Shown here: one piece after another, positions 1 to 9,096 of the stretch
Position numbering within the stretch: the first letter of the stretch is position 1
How the letters are laid out: the number at the start of each line of letters is the position of its first letter
Assembly: GCF_023273895.1 (NCBI RefSeq)
Contig: NZ_CP096883.1
Span: forward strand, 744,001-808,000
Length of the DNA: 64,000 bases
Reading direction: 5' to 3'
Source of the DNA: Sphingobacterium sp. PCS056
GTDB lineage: Bacteria; Bacteroidota; Bacteroidia; Sphingobacteriales; Sphingobacteriaceae
Made by a program: the position numbers and the translations under genes
Notes under the pieces: generated by a model
What the model was told of the DNA's origin: nothing
Databases searched by the model: none
The model's input: only the letters and a program-made list of their open reading frames with translations

Positions 1-251
1 ATGAGGCGGAATAATAATGAGCATTAATTTACGACAATAAAGAATCTAGTAGTGAGTAAGCACCTTTGTTCAACATTATCAATATATATAACCAAAATAT
101 CCTATTACTATTAAAATATAGGTAATTCCCATTATCCCTTAAGAACTAAAACAAAACATCACCATTCATATTATTTTGGTGGTGAATGAGTGAGTATGAT
201 TTATCATATAGAATAATATCAAATATATGTTCCAAAAGAAAAAATCAGTTA

Positions 252-632
252 CTACTTTTCTTTGGTATCCATTCTATTTTTTAACGGAGAATCCATTCGA
301 TGGATCAGACTATCTTGTAAAAATTTGACACTATCTGTTAATCCTTTATTTTTCAACTGAGGAATACTGTTTCGTATTGAAAACTCTGAATGTTCAATAG
401 AATTTGGTATCTTAATTGCAGAATTTTCATCAAGCTTTTTATATTTCAAATGGTAATGAACATTTGAATCTTGCGGAATCTTTAAAAAAGGTGCTTTCGA
501 ATGGAATTTACTGTTATTTGAATTAATCTTCCCTTTCAAGGTATCCTTAGACATAATTTGCGCTTGTGCTCGTGTTAAAAAAAAGCAAATAGAAAAACAA
601 AACAAGGTTAATATCTTCTTCATATTTTTCAA
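252..632 (-). CDS. hypothetical secreted protein
   Basis: A 126-aa protein with a clear N-terminal signal peptide: Lys-rich start, then a Leu/Phe/Cys hydrophobic stretch to about residue 20 and an Ala-Gln-Ala type cleavage region near residue 25. The remainder is polar, rich in Asn, Ser and Lys, with no domain I recognise. Translation may begin at the second Met (codon 4, base 623). It is transcribed divergently from the histidine kinase gene, so a shared regulatory region is possible. The reading frame itself is reasonably supported; the function is unknown. Confidence 0.55.
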   Translation of the reverse strand: MKNMKKILTLFCFSICFFLTRAQAQIMSKDTLKGKINSNNSKFHSKAPFLKIPQDSNVHYHLKYKKLDENSAIKIPNSIEHSEFSIRNSIPQLKNKGLTDSVKFLQDSLIHRMDSPLKNRMDTKEK

Positions 633-732
633 CTATAAAAAATGTTAATCTAAATTAACCAATAGCATTTTAAAATGAAACAATAAGCTTGTTAAACATT
701 GTTAAATGCCGTTAAATCAAAGAAAGCATTCC

Positions 733-740
733 TATATTTG
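733..740 (+). promoter_or_regulatory. Bacteroidota-type -7 promoter box (TATATTTG)
   Basis: TATATTTG matches the TAnnTTTG consensus of Bacteroidota housekeeping promoters and ends only 6 nt before the ATG of the histidine kinase gene. No convincing -33 TTG element was found at the usual distance. If used, the transcript would be leaderless or nearly so. Confidence 0.5.
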
Positions 741-746
741 TAACAA

Positions 747-2579
747 ATGAAGAAAAGTAGCATCGTTTTGATTATTAGCTTGATGACCCTCGCCTTATTG
801 GGCGTTGCGGCTATGCAATTCTATTTTATTAGAGAATCATACCGCCAAAAATCACAGCTTTTTGATGAATCTGTTAATGCGTCTCTAACAGCTGTTGCCG
901 GCAAAATAGAGCGTAGAGAAGTTATTGACTTTGCGAAAGTACAGCAACAAACGAATATTAAAAAATACCAGTTTGAGCAAGAGAAGCAGCGACATCTAGC
1001 CGAGCAGCTGAAACTTCAAAGAGAGTTAGAAAATCTCAGATCTGAGCAATATGCTATTAAAGAAAAATTTAAAGAAGCAGAAGATCAATTGAAAGAAACT
1101 TTCCCAAGTGTTATTTCAATTGAGAATTCATTTTATGAAACCTACATCAATAGAAAGAATAAAGAGAATGTATTGAGTATTGATGTTATTAAATATAATA
1201 GTCCAGACCATGTCGTAAAAGAATATGTTGAAATTGGCGCTACCAAATTTTTACCTCGAGTAAACGCAAAAGATGATAGTGCCCGATTTGTTATTCCAAC
1301 GATAGACCCTGTCCTAAAGCAAGCTATTGAATACAAAATAGCGACTTTACCCCCAAGATCTAATAAACAAATCTCAAAAAAAATAATTGAACTTGAAGAT
1401 CAACTCGAAAACATGAGTGGTCAAAATTTAATTGGTAATGGGAAAAATGTATTTGATACCATTGCTGCCATTGGTGGTAAAAAAAGCGGTATTATAGAAG
1501 ATGTAGCTATCGGTATGGAGTTATCAAAGCGTCCCTTTCGAGAGCGTCTAAATATCAATCTCATTCAAAATTTATTAAAAGAGGAATTATCTGAACGCGA
1601 TATCCACTACCCTTTCAACATTGAGGTTCGAGATAGCAGTAATATTGTTTTCCGAATACAAACCATCGATAATATTATCAAACCCAATAAAATAACGCGC
1701 TATTCAACGGCCCTATTTAAAGGTGATATTGGCTCGCCTCCTGGAAGACTAAGCGTTTATTTCCCGAGAAAGAGTACAATTATTGTCGATAATATGAGTT
1801 ATTTGCTACTCCCAACTCTAGCTTTACTTTTTCTTTTAATCGGCTGTTTTGCATATACCTTACTCATCATATTCAAACAAAAAAAGGTTTCAGAAATGAA
1901 AACTGATTTCATAAACAATATGACGCACGAATTTAAAACTCCTGTCGCTACGATCATGATAGCCAGTGAGTCTCTACGTGATCCCGAAATCATATCAGAT
2001 GAGCGTCGAGTAAAGCGACTTGCCAATATCATATATGATGAGAATGTTAGATTAGGCAATCATATTGAACGAGTCTTAGATATAGCCCGTCTCGAAAAAG
2101 AGACTTTAAAACTAGAAAAAACGCCTATCCATATTAATGATCTATTATCAGCAGTGCTGGATAGTATGCAGCTGCAATTACAAAAAGTAGGTGGTAAATT
2201 TGAACATCATTTTGACGCAAAAAACGATGTTGTAGTAGGTGATGAACTTCATTTATCAAATGTATTTTTCAATTTGGTGGACAATGCCATTAAATACAGT
2301 AAAGATAATCCACACATAACTGTTAAAACTAAAAATACAAAAGACAGTATTCACATAACAATTATTGATAATGGGATCGGAATGGCAAAGGATCATCTCT
2401 TAAAAATATTTGATCAATTTTACCGCATTCCAACAGGAAATGTCCACAATGTGAAAGGCTTTGGGTTAGGACTTTCATATGTGTACGATATCATCAAAAG
2501 AATGAATGGCAAAATTCAAGTAAAAAGTGACAAAGACAAGGGAACACAATTTGACATCGTATTACCTATAAAAAATTAA
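747..2579 (+). CDS. two-component sensor histidine kinase
   Basis: A 610-aa membrane sensor kinase. Visible in order: TM helix at residues 5-27; a long extracytoplasmic region whose first part (about 65-125) is a Glu/Lys/Gln-rich coiled coil; a second TM helix near 352-377; a HisKA dimerisation domain with the H box MTHEFKTP (phosphoacceptor H394); then a HATPase_c domain with the N box (NLVDNAIKYS) and G boxes DNGIGMA and GFGLGLSY. It should autophosphorylate and pass phosphate to the OmpR-type regulator encoded 60 bp downstream. The signal is unknown; no known sensory domain is evident between the helices. Confidence 0.93.
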   Translation: MKKSSIVLIISLMTLALLGVAAMQFYFIRESYRQKSQLFDESVNASLTAVAGKIERREVIDFAKVQQQTNIKKYQFEQEKQRHLAEQLKLQRELENLRSEQYAIKEKFKEAEDQLKETFPSVISIENSFYETYINRKNKENVLSIDVIKYNSPDHVVKEYVEIGATKFLPRVNAKDDSARFVIPTIDPVLKQAIEYKIATLPPRSNKQISKKIIELEDQLENMSGQNLIGNGKNVFDTIAAIGGKKSGIIEDVAIGMELSKRPFRERLNINLIQNLLKEELSERDIHYPFNIEVRDSSNIVFRIQTIDNIIKPNKITRYSTALFKGDIGSPPGRLSVYFPRKSTIIVDNMSYLLLPTLALLFLLIGCFAYTLLIIFKQKKVSEMKTDFINNMTHEFKTPVATIMIASESLRDPEIISDERRVKRLANIIYDENVRLGNHIERVLDIARLEKETLKLEKTPIHINDLLSAVLDSMQLQLQKVGGKFEHHFDAKNDVVVGDELHLSNVFFNLVDNAIKYSKDNPHITVKTKNTKDSIHITIIDNGIGMAKDHLLKIFDQFYRIPTGNVHNVKGFGLGLSYVYDIIKRMNGKIQVKSDKDKGTQFDIVLPIKN

Positions 2580-2638
2580 ATTTAAATCGATATTAATTTC
2601 GTATATTATCATCAATATTCGAACAAAACCATAAGAAT

Positions 2639-3328
2639 ATGCAGAAGATATTATTAGCAGAAGACGATCCAAACTTAGGAGACTTATTAAAAGATTATTT
2701 AGAGCTTAAGGGAAAATTTGATGTCACCTTATGCACTGATGGTGAAGAGGCCGTCAATCAATTTCGCAAAAGCACATATGATCTATGTATCTTAGACGTC
2801 ATGATGCCCAAAAAAGATGGCTTTACAGTCGGTAAAGAAATCAGGAAAATAAATACGACAACCCCGATCATATTTGCTACCGCAAAAGGCATGATGGAAG
2901 ATAAGACAGAAGCTTTTGAACTTGGCGGCGATGATTACATCACAAAACCATTTCGAGTAGAAGAATTACTCCTTCGCATAAATGCGTTGCTCAAACGTGT
3001 TATAAGAGAAAAAGATGATCAGGTTGTGAGCGATAAATTTGAAATTGGAGAATACTTCTTTGATTATACCAGTCAGCAAATAGCCCACAAAGGTGTGCAG
3101 CAGAAGCTATCGACAAAAGAAGCCGAATTATTAAGGTTACTTTGTTTAAAAAAGAATGATGTACTGACAAGAGAAGAAGCACTTTTAAAAATCTGGCATG
3201 ATGACAATTATTTCACAGGGAGAAGTATGGACGTTTTCTTAAGTAAACTGAGAAAATATCTACGAGATGATCCAAAAGTTGAGATTGTTAACGTACATGG
3301 AAAAGGCTATAAATTATTGGTCAGCTAA
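2639..3328 (+). CDS. OmpR-family response regulator
   Basis: 229 aa. The N-terminal receiver domain (about 1-120) has the acidic pair at D9/D10, the phosphoacceptor D53 in CILDVMMPKKDG and the conserved Lys in DDYITKPF. The C-terminal part (about 135-229) is a winged-helix trans_reg_C DNA-binding domain ending in the usual VHGKGYKL motif. It directly follows the histidine kinase and is its presumed partner. A strong terminator follows it, so the pair forms a closed operon. Confidence 0.95.
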   Translation: MQKILLAEDDPNLGDLLKDYLELKGKFDVTLCTDGEEAVNQFRKSTYDLCILDVMMPKKDGFTVGKEIRKINTTTPIIFATAKGMMEDKTEAFELGGDDYITKPFRVEELLLRINALLKRVIREKDDQVVSDKFEIGEYFFDYTSQQIAHKGVQQKLSTKEAELLRLLCLKKNDVLTREEALLKIWHDDNYFTGRSMDVFLSKLRKYLRDDPKVEIVNVHGKGYKLLVS

Positions 3329-3349
3329 TATACATTTACTCCGAATAAT

Positions 3350-3376
3350 AAAGAGATGTTAAAACATCTCTTTTTG
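3350..3376 (+). terminator. intrinsic terminator of the two-component operon
   Basis: Perfect 11-bp stem AAAGAGATGTT / AACATCTCTTT with a 2-nt loop, running into a T-rich tract. It lies just after the response regulator stop and before the PAP2 gene. Confidence 0.8.
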
Positions 3377-3390
3377 TTTATCTTGCTACA

Positions 3391-4158
3391 ATGAAAATAT
3401 CAATAACAATTTTTTTTATCCTTTCTATCTTTTGCTACTCTCCATCTCTTTATGCGCAAAGAGATACTTTACAAAAAAATAATGAAGATTTTGACACCAG
3501 TAGGAATCAAATAAATTATAAACAATTAATAGTACCCGCTGCTTTAATGACTTATGGCATAATCTCCTTAAACAGCCCATACCTCAAAAATAAAGATCAA
3601 CAGATAAATAATTCCATAAACAATGATCCATCAAAAACATTCAAATTTGATAATGTCAGTGTTTTTATTCCTTCAGCAGCTGTTTACGGTCTCAATTTCC
3701 TAGGTGTCCCAAGTAAACATAACTTCAAAGAACGTCTAGCCATTAGTGCGATCGCTCATGCCATCACCTTATCTACGGTATACACGATCAAACAGACCAC
3801 TCCTACTTGGAGACCAGATCGTGCTGATCATGAATCATTCCCATCCGGACATACTGCTGTCGCATTTACGGGAGCCGAGATGTTATGGCAAGAGTATAAA
3901 GATCAATCCATTTGGTATGGTATCGCAGGATACACAATAGCTGCGGGTACAGGGTACCTCAGAATGTACAATCAGAAACATTGGTTTTCGGATGTCGCTA
4001 TGGGAGCAGGTATTGGTATCATGGGAACAAAAATAGCATACTGGCTATTACCCCTATTTGATAAACATTTGCAATCAAGAAAGACAAGTTACTTAACCAT
4101 GGCAACTCCATTTTACAATGGGAAACAACTTGGTGTATCTGCTAATTTTCAATTTTAA
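3391..4158 (+). CDS. PAP2-family phosphatase
   Basis: 255 aa with a signal peptide (cleavage near YAQ, about residue 22). It carries the three-part phosphatase signature of the PAP2 superfamily: Lys and Arg-Pro in KQTTPTWRPD, PSGH in the centre, and R-x5-H-x3-D in RMYNQKHWFSDV. Hydrophobic stretches around the core suggest membrane association. The usual substrates of such enzymes are lipid phosphates or undecaprenyl pyrophosphate; the sequence does not tell which. It has its own unit between the upstream terminator and the SAM riboswitch. Confidence 0.88.
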   Translation: MKISITIFFILSIFCYSPSLYAQRDTLQKNNEDFDTSRNQINYKQLIVPAALMTYGIISLNSPYLKNKDQQINNSINNDPSKTFKFDNVSVFIPSAAVYGLNFLGVPSKHNFKERLAISAIAHAITLSTVYTIKQTTPTWRPDRADHESFPSGHTAVAFTGAEMLWQEYKDQSIWYGIAGYTIAAGTGYLRMYNQKHWFSDVAMGAGIGIMGTKIAYWLLPLFDKHLQSRKTSYLTMATPFYNGKQLGVSANFQF

Positions 4159-4235
4159 GCCTTGATTTATTGTCATTTTGATATAAAAGTTACAAAATAT
4201 TTGTTTTTATAAAACTAATTCCGATATTTACAGCG

Positions 4236-4374
4236 CTTATAGAGAAAGGCAGAGGGAATAGACCCAATGAAGCCTTAGCAACCTGTCGATTGACAAGGTG
4301 CTACATTCTACCCCATCAAAAAGTGGGAATGATAAGCTAGACACAAATATATCTTGTGCCCTCCTCTCTAAAAG
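4236..4374 (+). ncRNA. SAM-I (S-box) riboswitch
   Basis: The sequence contains the conserved S-box core: AGAGAAAGGCAGAGGGA, then GACCCAATGAAGCC, GCAACC, and a 3' segment closing the P1 helix. P1 pairs TAGAGA (4240-4245) with TCTCTA (4365-4370). It lies 120 bp upstream of metE, the classical target: when SAM is abundant it should reduce methionine synthesis. Assignment rests on motif recognition, not on a covariance search. Confidence 0.92.
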
Positions 4375-4376
4375 CA

Positions 4377-4422
4377 ATCAAAAAATTTAGTAAATAGATT
4401 CAAGAATTTTTGATCGTTTTTT
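4377..4422 (+). terminator. possible riboswitch expression-platform terminator
   Basis: Just after P1, ATCAAAAAATTT (4377-4388) can pair with AATTTTTGAT (4405-4414), and the downstream strand runs into six T residues. The stem is AU-rich and weak. It fits a transcription-terminating platform, but no clear antiterminator pairing was worked out. Confidence 0.4.
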
Positions 4423-4493
4423 ATTTCAAATAAAAAAAATCCATCTAATTTCTTGCTTCGTTAAGGTTGAACAAATAAAATAATTTTATATTT

Positions 4494-6806
4494 ATGTTAC
4501 TAACGAACAACTTAGGTTACCCACGTGTAGGTGCCTTCCGCGAGTTGAAAAAGGCCAATGAAGCATATTGGGCTAAAAAAATCAGCGCGCAAGAATTATT
4601 GCAGGCTGGACTGAAAATCCGTGAAGGCAACTGGAAAACTCAAAAAGATGCTGGCATCGATTTGATCCCTTCAAATGATTTTTCATTTTATGACCAAGTA
4701 TTAGACTTGACTCTAACTGTAGGTGCTATTCCAGCACAATACCAATCACTCTTAAACAACGAAGATAAAGGATACAATTTGGACCTTTACTTTGCAATGG
4801 CGCGTGGTTTTCAACAAGATGGCGTTGATGTAACGGCAATGGAAATGACAAAATGGTTTGATACTAACTACCATTACATTGTTCCAGAATTCGTAAAAAA
4901 TCAAGAATTCAAATTGACTTCAGAGAAATTCTTAAACGAATACAATGAAGCAAAATCTTTAGGTATCGAAACTAAGCCTGTATTAATCGGCCCAATCTCA
5001 TACTTATTATTAGGTAAAGAAAAAGAATCTGGTTTCAATCGTATCGATCTAATCGATAAGTTGGTTCCCGTATATGAAGAAATCTTAGGCAAATTGGCTG
5101 CTGCTGGTGCAAAATATGTACAAATTGACGAGCCATTTTTAGCTTTAGATATCGATGATGCAACACGTGCTTTATACACCAGTGTATTTACTAAATTAGC
5201 TGCTGCTGCTCAAGACATCAAAATTATTGTAACGACTTATTTCGAGGCATTACGTGACAACGAAGAAACCGCTCTAAACTTACCAGTTTATGCTGTTCAT
5301 GTTGATCTAGTAAGAGGTGAAAATCAACTCGACACTATATTAGCTAAAGTTCCTGCTTCATTAACACTTTCATTAGGTGTTGTTGAAGGACGTAACATTT
5401 GGAAAAATGATTACGAAAAATCTTTAGCACAAATCAAAAAAGCGGTTGATGCTCTAGGCAAAGACCGTGTATTAGTAGGACCTTCAAGTTCCTTATTACA
5501 TGTACCTTTTGATTTAGACAATGAGGATAACGAAGAATCATTGCCTAAAGAAGTTAAAAATTGGTTAGCATTTGCTAAGCAAAAATTAGCAGAGGTAAAA
5601 GATCTAGCGATCTTAGCTGAAGGTGAAGTAGATGCAAAAACTGCGGAGCGTTTCGAAGCTAATAAAGCTGCAGCAGAAGATCGTCGTACATCTTCTTTAA
5701 TTCACAAACCTGAAGTCAAAGAGCGTACTGCAAACATCACTGACGACGACGCAAAACGCACATCTTCATTCGCTGCTCGTAAAGAAGCACAGCAAGCTAA
5801 ATTTAACCTTCCAGCATTCCCAACTACGACAATTGGTTCATTTCCACAAACAAAAGATGTCCGTAAATGGAGAGCTGATTTGAAAAAAGGTACCATTTCT
5901 CAAGAACAATATGACAAAGAAATCGCAGAGGAGACAGAAAGAACAATCCGTCTTCAAGAGCAATTAGATATCGATGTATTAGTTCATGGTGAATTCGAAC
6001 GTAATGACATGGTTGAGTATTTCGGAGAGCAATTAGCGGGTTATGCCTTCACTAAGAATGGTTGGGTACAATCATATGGCTCACGTTGTGTAAAGCCTCC
6101 TGTTATTTATGGTGATGTTTACCGTCCTGCTGATATGACTGTTCGTTGGTCTTCATACGCCCAAACTTTGACTAACCGTCCGGTAAAAGGGATGTTAACA
6201 GGTCCAGTAACGATCTTACAATGGTCATTCGTACGTAACGATCAACCACGTTCTACCACAACTTATCAGATTGCATTAGCAATTTTGGATGAAGTACAAG
6301 CATTAGAAAAAGCAGGTATCAAAATTATTCAAATCGATGAACCAGCAATTCGTGAAGGTCTTCCGTTGCGTAAAGCCGATCATCAACAATATTTAGATTG
6401 GGCTGTGCGTTCATTCCGTGTTTCATCTTCTAATGTAGATGACGATACACAGATTCACACACATATGTGCTACTCTGAATTCAATGATATCATCGAAGAT
6501 ATCGCTGCAATGGACGCTGATGTAATTACCATCGAGACTTCTCGCTCACAAATGGAATTATTGGATGCATTTGCGGCTGACTTTAAATATCCAAACGATA
6601 TTGGACCAGGTGTATATGACATCCACTCTCCTCGTGTACCGAGTACAGAAGAAATGGTTGAGTTATTGCGCAAAGCTAAAGCTGTAGTTCCTGCAGAACA
6701 ACTTTGGGTGAATCCTGACTGTGGTTTAAAAACACGTGCTTGGCCAGAAACTAAAGCTGCTTTAGAAGCGATGGTTGAAGCTGCCAAAATCTTAAGAGCT
6801 GAATAA
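4494..6806 (+). CDS. metE: cobalamin-independent methionine synthase MetE
   Basis: 770 aa, the full length for the family. It transfers the methyl group of 5-methyltetrahydropteroyl-tri-L-glutamate to homocysteine in the last step of methionine synthesis, in the cytoplasm. The N-terminal half opens with NNLGYPRVGAFRELKKANEAYW. The C-terminal half carries the zinc ligands: His and Cys in HTHMCYSEF (about residues 655-660), Glu in TIETSRS, and Cys in NPDCGLKTR near the end. A SAM riboswitch precedes it and a bidirectional-looking terminator follows, so it is a single-gene unit. Confidence 0.97.
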   Translation: MLLTNNLGYPRVGAFRELKKANEAYWAKKISAQELLQAGLKIREGNWKTQKDAGIDLIPSNDFSFYDQVLDLTLTVGAIPAQYQSLLNNEDKGYNLDLYFAMARGFQQDGVDVTAMEMTKWFDTNYHYIVPEFVKNQEFKLTSEKFLNEYNEAKSLGIETKPVLIGPISYLLLGKEKESGFNRIDLIDKLVPVYEEILGKLAAAGAKYVQIDEPFLALDIDDATRALYTSVFTKLAAAAQDIKIIVTTYFEALRDNEETALNLPVYAVHVDLVRGENQLDTILAKVPASLTLSLGVVEGRNIWKNDYEKSLAQIKKAVDALGKDRVLVGPSSSLLHVPFDLDNEDNEESLPKEVKNWLAFAKQKLAEVKDLAILAEGEVDAKTAERFEANKAAAEDRRTSSLIHKPEVKERTANITDDDAKRTSSFAARKEAQQAKFNLPAFPTTTIGSFPQTKDVRKWRADLKKGTISQEQYDKEIAEETERTIRLQEQLDIDVLVHGEFERNDMVEYFGEQLAGYAFTKNGWVQSYGSRCVKPPVIYGDVYRPADMTVRWSSYAQTLTNRPVKGMLTGPVTILQWSFVRNDQPRSTTTYQIALAILDEVQALEKAGIKIIQIDEPAIREGLPLRKADHQQYLDWAVRSFRVSSSNVDDDTQIHTHMCYSEFNDIIEDIAAMDADVITIETSRSQMELLDAFAADFKYPNDIGPGVYDIHSPRVPSTEEMVELLRKAKAVVPAEQLWVNPDCGLKTRAWPETKAALEAMVEAAKILRAE

Positions 6807-6832
6807 GTTTAGCGTTTTAGAATTATAAATAT

Positions 6833-6872
6833 AAAAGATCCTGAAGTAAAATTACTTCGGGATCTTTTTTTA
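6833..6872 (+). terminator. metE intrinsic terminator
   Basis: Long stem AAAGATCCTGAAGTAA / TTACTTCGGGATCTTT with one T-G wobble and a short loop, followed by a T run. Confidence 0.88.
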
Positions 6873-6948
6873 CAAAAAAATAATACGCTCTATCTATTTC
6901 TTTAACACAGAAAGATTAATTTTACTGTAATCAAAAAAAGTGTATATC

Positions 6949-7476
6949 ATGAAAATTTTAAGCTGGTTTTTCTGTTTGCTGTTTTTTTCATCTATCTATA
7001 TCTATGCACAAGAAGGTTATCCGATCCCTCCTTTCAAATCTAACACCCTTTTTTATATTCAACATAGCGAAGGCCATAACACTTATGTATATGAAGCCAA
7101 TATGATTGATAAACAGCATCTCAATGCCAACATTCCTATCAATAACTATCGAATTTTGTATGATAAAGGAGGACAAATTAAACCTTTAACGAGTATTCAA
7201 CAAAAATTCGCATACGGAATCATTTCAAAAAATTTAGAGAACAATATAGTTGAGTTTGAGATTGTGTCTTATAAAAATCAACCGCTATATCTTAAGGTCG
7301 ATAAAGCAGGTAAACCCTATGTAGAAACCACATTAAATGGACACAAATTTAATCTACATCGTATTTTTATCAAACAAAAGGAAGGAACGTCCGGTCTAGG
7401 GACACGAGTCGATTATCTCTTGTTTTACGGAATAGACCACAAAGGCAATAAAGTCCGAGAGAAATTAGTGCCGTAA
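6949..7476 (+). CDS. hypothetical secreted protein
   Basis: 175 aa from the ATG at 6949 (MKILSWFFCLLFFSS). This start gives a standard signal peptide ending near YAQ (about residue 21); an in-frame GTG nine bases upstream is less likely. The mature part is polar with alternating beta-strand-like segments and no known motif. It stands alone between the metE terminator and an opposite-strand gene. Function unknown. Confidence 0.65.
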   Translation: MKILSWFFCLLFFSSIYIYAQEGYPIPPFKSNTLFYIQHSEGHNTYVYEANMIDKQHLNANIPINNYRILYDKGGQIKPLTSIQQKFAYGIISKNLENNIVEFEIVSYKNQPLYLKVDKAGKPYVETTLNGHKFNLHRIFIKQKEGTSGLGTRVDYLLFYGIDHKGNKVREKLVP

Positions 7477-7721
7477 TTGATTTTTAGAAAGCAATCTCGT
7501 CACCTTATCATACTCAATGCTTTATTGCATCAGACTTTCTATTTTAATGAGTTTGTACCTCTTCAATGAAAAGAAGATAATACGTTTTATATGACGATGA
7601 TGCATGATGATATTTAAAGCGTATACCCTTCTTTAATTCAATGGAAGGATATACGTCTAGTACTTTTTTTATTATAGTCACAATTTGTTGAATTTGTCCA
7701 TACATTAGAACGTGCAACCTA

Positions 7722-8216
7722 TCATTTCGTTATTTTTTGTTTACGTCCTATTTTCCGTTTTCCTTTAATTCGATCTTCAATATCTTTGATCGTGGCCAAC
7801 ATCTCAGTATCTACATTTTCCAATCTAACCAATTTTAATACTTTTAAGGCTTTTTTAACTTTTTTAAGTTTTTCCAATATGAGTACTCTTTTTAATAGAA
7901 ATAATGAAGGTGAAACTCCAGGAATTGTTAGAGCAAACTCAATTGTTTTTTCAGCCTCTTCATATGCATTGGTATCAATCAAAGTCTGTATATAAGGTTG
8001 ATAAATTTCCAAAGCATATAAATTATGTACTAACGCTTCTTGAAAATATTTCTTTGCTTGTTCAAAATCAAACAATTGTTCAGCATGAAGCCTCCCCATC
8101 AGGCATAGCGCCATCGTATTTGATTCGCCATAAGATAGGGCATATGACAAAGATTCTATCGTATTTTCCAGGTAATATGGATAATTATCCAATGCCTGTA
8201 ACACATATTTATTCAT
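7722..8216 (-). CDS. TPR-like helical repeat protein
   Basis: 164 aa from the Met at base 8216; an alternative start at 8240 adds eight residues. The pattern is of paired amphipathic helices with TPR-like spacing, for example AMALCLMGRLHAEQLFDFEQAKKYFQ followed by a second unit around AYEEAEKTIEFALTI. The C-terminus is strongly basic (IKGKRKIGRKQKITK). TPR proteins usually mediate protein contacts; nothing points to a partner here. It is isolated, with opposite-strand or empty DNA on both sides. Confidence 0.7.
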   Translation of the reverse strand: MNKYVLQALDNYPYYLENTIESLSYALSYGESNTMALCLMGRLHAEQLFDFEQAKKYFQEALVHNLYALEIYQPYIQTLIDTNAYEEAEKTIEFALTIPGVSPSLFLLKRVLILEKLKKVKKALKVLKLVRLENVDTEMLATIKDIEDRIKGKRKIGRKQKITK

Positions 8217-8240
8217 AAAATATATTGCATCAATTCTCAA

Positions 8241-8549
8241 AAGATCCTGACATAAACGATGTTTATATCAGAAACAGTAATTAATAAAAGATCATCTTAA
8301 ATACTTCGACTCCCGAAATATATCAGACATCATGAATTACTCGAACATTGTCGAGACCAAAATAAAGTCAAAAGAGGAGTAACTACGAGAAAAAAGTATT
8401 CTGAAGAATATCCCCAAGATCCTTCTTTTGGATTGAAGTCGGGTTATTTAATATAGCAAACATATTCTTCTATTTTTAATTGTGAATACCAAATTGATAT
8501 GCAAATATTTAAAACAAAATTGAAATTTCAAAATAAATTTTTCAAGAAA
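8241..8549. other. intergenic region with no recognised feature
   Basis: About 310 bp of AT-rich DNA between two minus-strand genes. I see no plausible reading frame, RNA gene or strong hairpin. It must contain the promoter of the TPR-like gene, but no good consensus box stands out. Confidence 0.5.
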
Positions 8550-8921
8550 CTATTTAGGTACGCGTTTTACGATCAACAATAAATTATTTTCCAGTAACAA
8601 ATAGCCATATTCATAAATAAAATAATAAGTCTGTCCTTTTACATTGGTGAAATTATGAGTATGATATTTTAAATCAAAGCCCTGCAACAACATCTTTTCC
8701 TTGCTTATTTTGAGCATCCCCTCCTCTCCCAGGAATTCTTGTAGAATACGTCTATTCTTACGTAATGTATGATTGATCTTTCTAATCAAGTTAGTGTGAT
8801 CACTATTTTGCCTATAATTATAGCTATTGCGACAGGCATCATCACAAAATCTTTTATCAGACCTACCTATTAGTGTCTTTTTACATTCTAGACAACTTTT
8901 TAAATTAATTTCTTCTTCCAT
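8550..8921 (-). CDS. small zinc-finger protein upstream of ssb
   Basis: 123 aa from the Met at base 8921 (MEEEINLKSCLECKKTL); a start at 8945 is possible but adds a hydrophobic leader unlike the family pattern. The N-terminus has CLECKKTLIGRSDKRFCDDAC, a CxxC...CxxxC treble-clef-like zinc site followed by an Arg/Asn-rich helix. This resembles small zinc-ribbon proteins that bind nucleic acid. The C-terminal half is mixed beta. It is divergent from ssb across a region rich in short palindromes. DNA-related function is an inference. Confidence 0.7.
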   Translation of the reverse strand: MEEEINLKSCLECKKTLIGRSDKRFCDDACRNSYNYRQNSDHTNLIRKINHTLRKNRRILQEFLGEEGMLKISKEKMLLQGFDLKYHTHNFTNVKGQTYYFIYEYGYLLLENNLLLIVKRVPK

Positions 8922-8936
8922 AAATCTCAAAATAAA

Positions 8937-8982
8937 CGACAACAAACGTTTACAAACGACTATAGTCGACTACAAACGTTTA
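8937..8982. promoter_or_regulatory. palindrome and repeat array between the zinc-finger gene and ssb
   Basis: Two copies of CGACWACAAACGTTTA (8937-8952 and 8967-8982) lie exactly 30 bp apart, each containing the 8-bp palindrome AAACGTTT. Between them sits the perfect 12-bp palindrome CGACTATAGTCG (8957-8968). The arrangement in a divergent promoter region suggests operator sites for a dimeric regulator. Confidence 0.45.
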
Positions 8983-9096
8983 ATCACCGACTAAAACTCG
9001 CTTTACGTTTCATCTTTGCTTCTGTTCCTCAAGAATAATTCGAAGGAAAGCAAGTATTTAAGTTAAACATTTTTACAAACATTTAAAAGTAAAGTT

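Noticed and set aside
1..251. Weak TCACC/GGTGA hairpin in the first 250 bp
   Set aside because: Only 5 bp of stem with a long loop; no reason to call a feature.
7621..7675. Possible terminator (GTATACCCTTC / GGAAGGATATAC)
   Set aside because: The stem needs a wobble pair, the T run is 12 nt away and no plus-strand gene ends close by.
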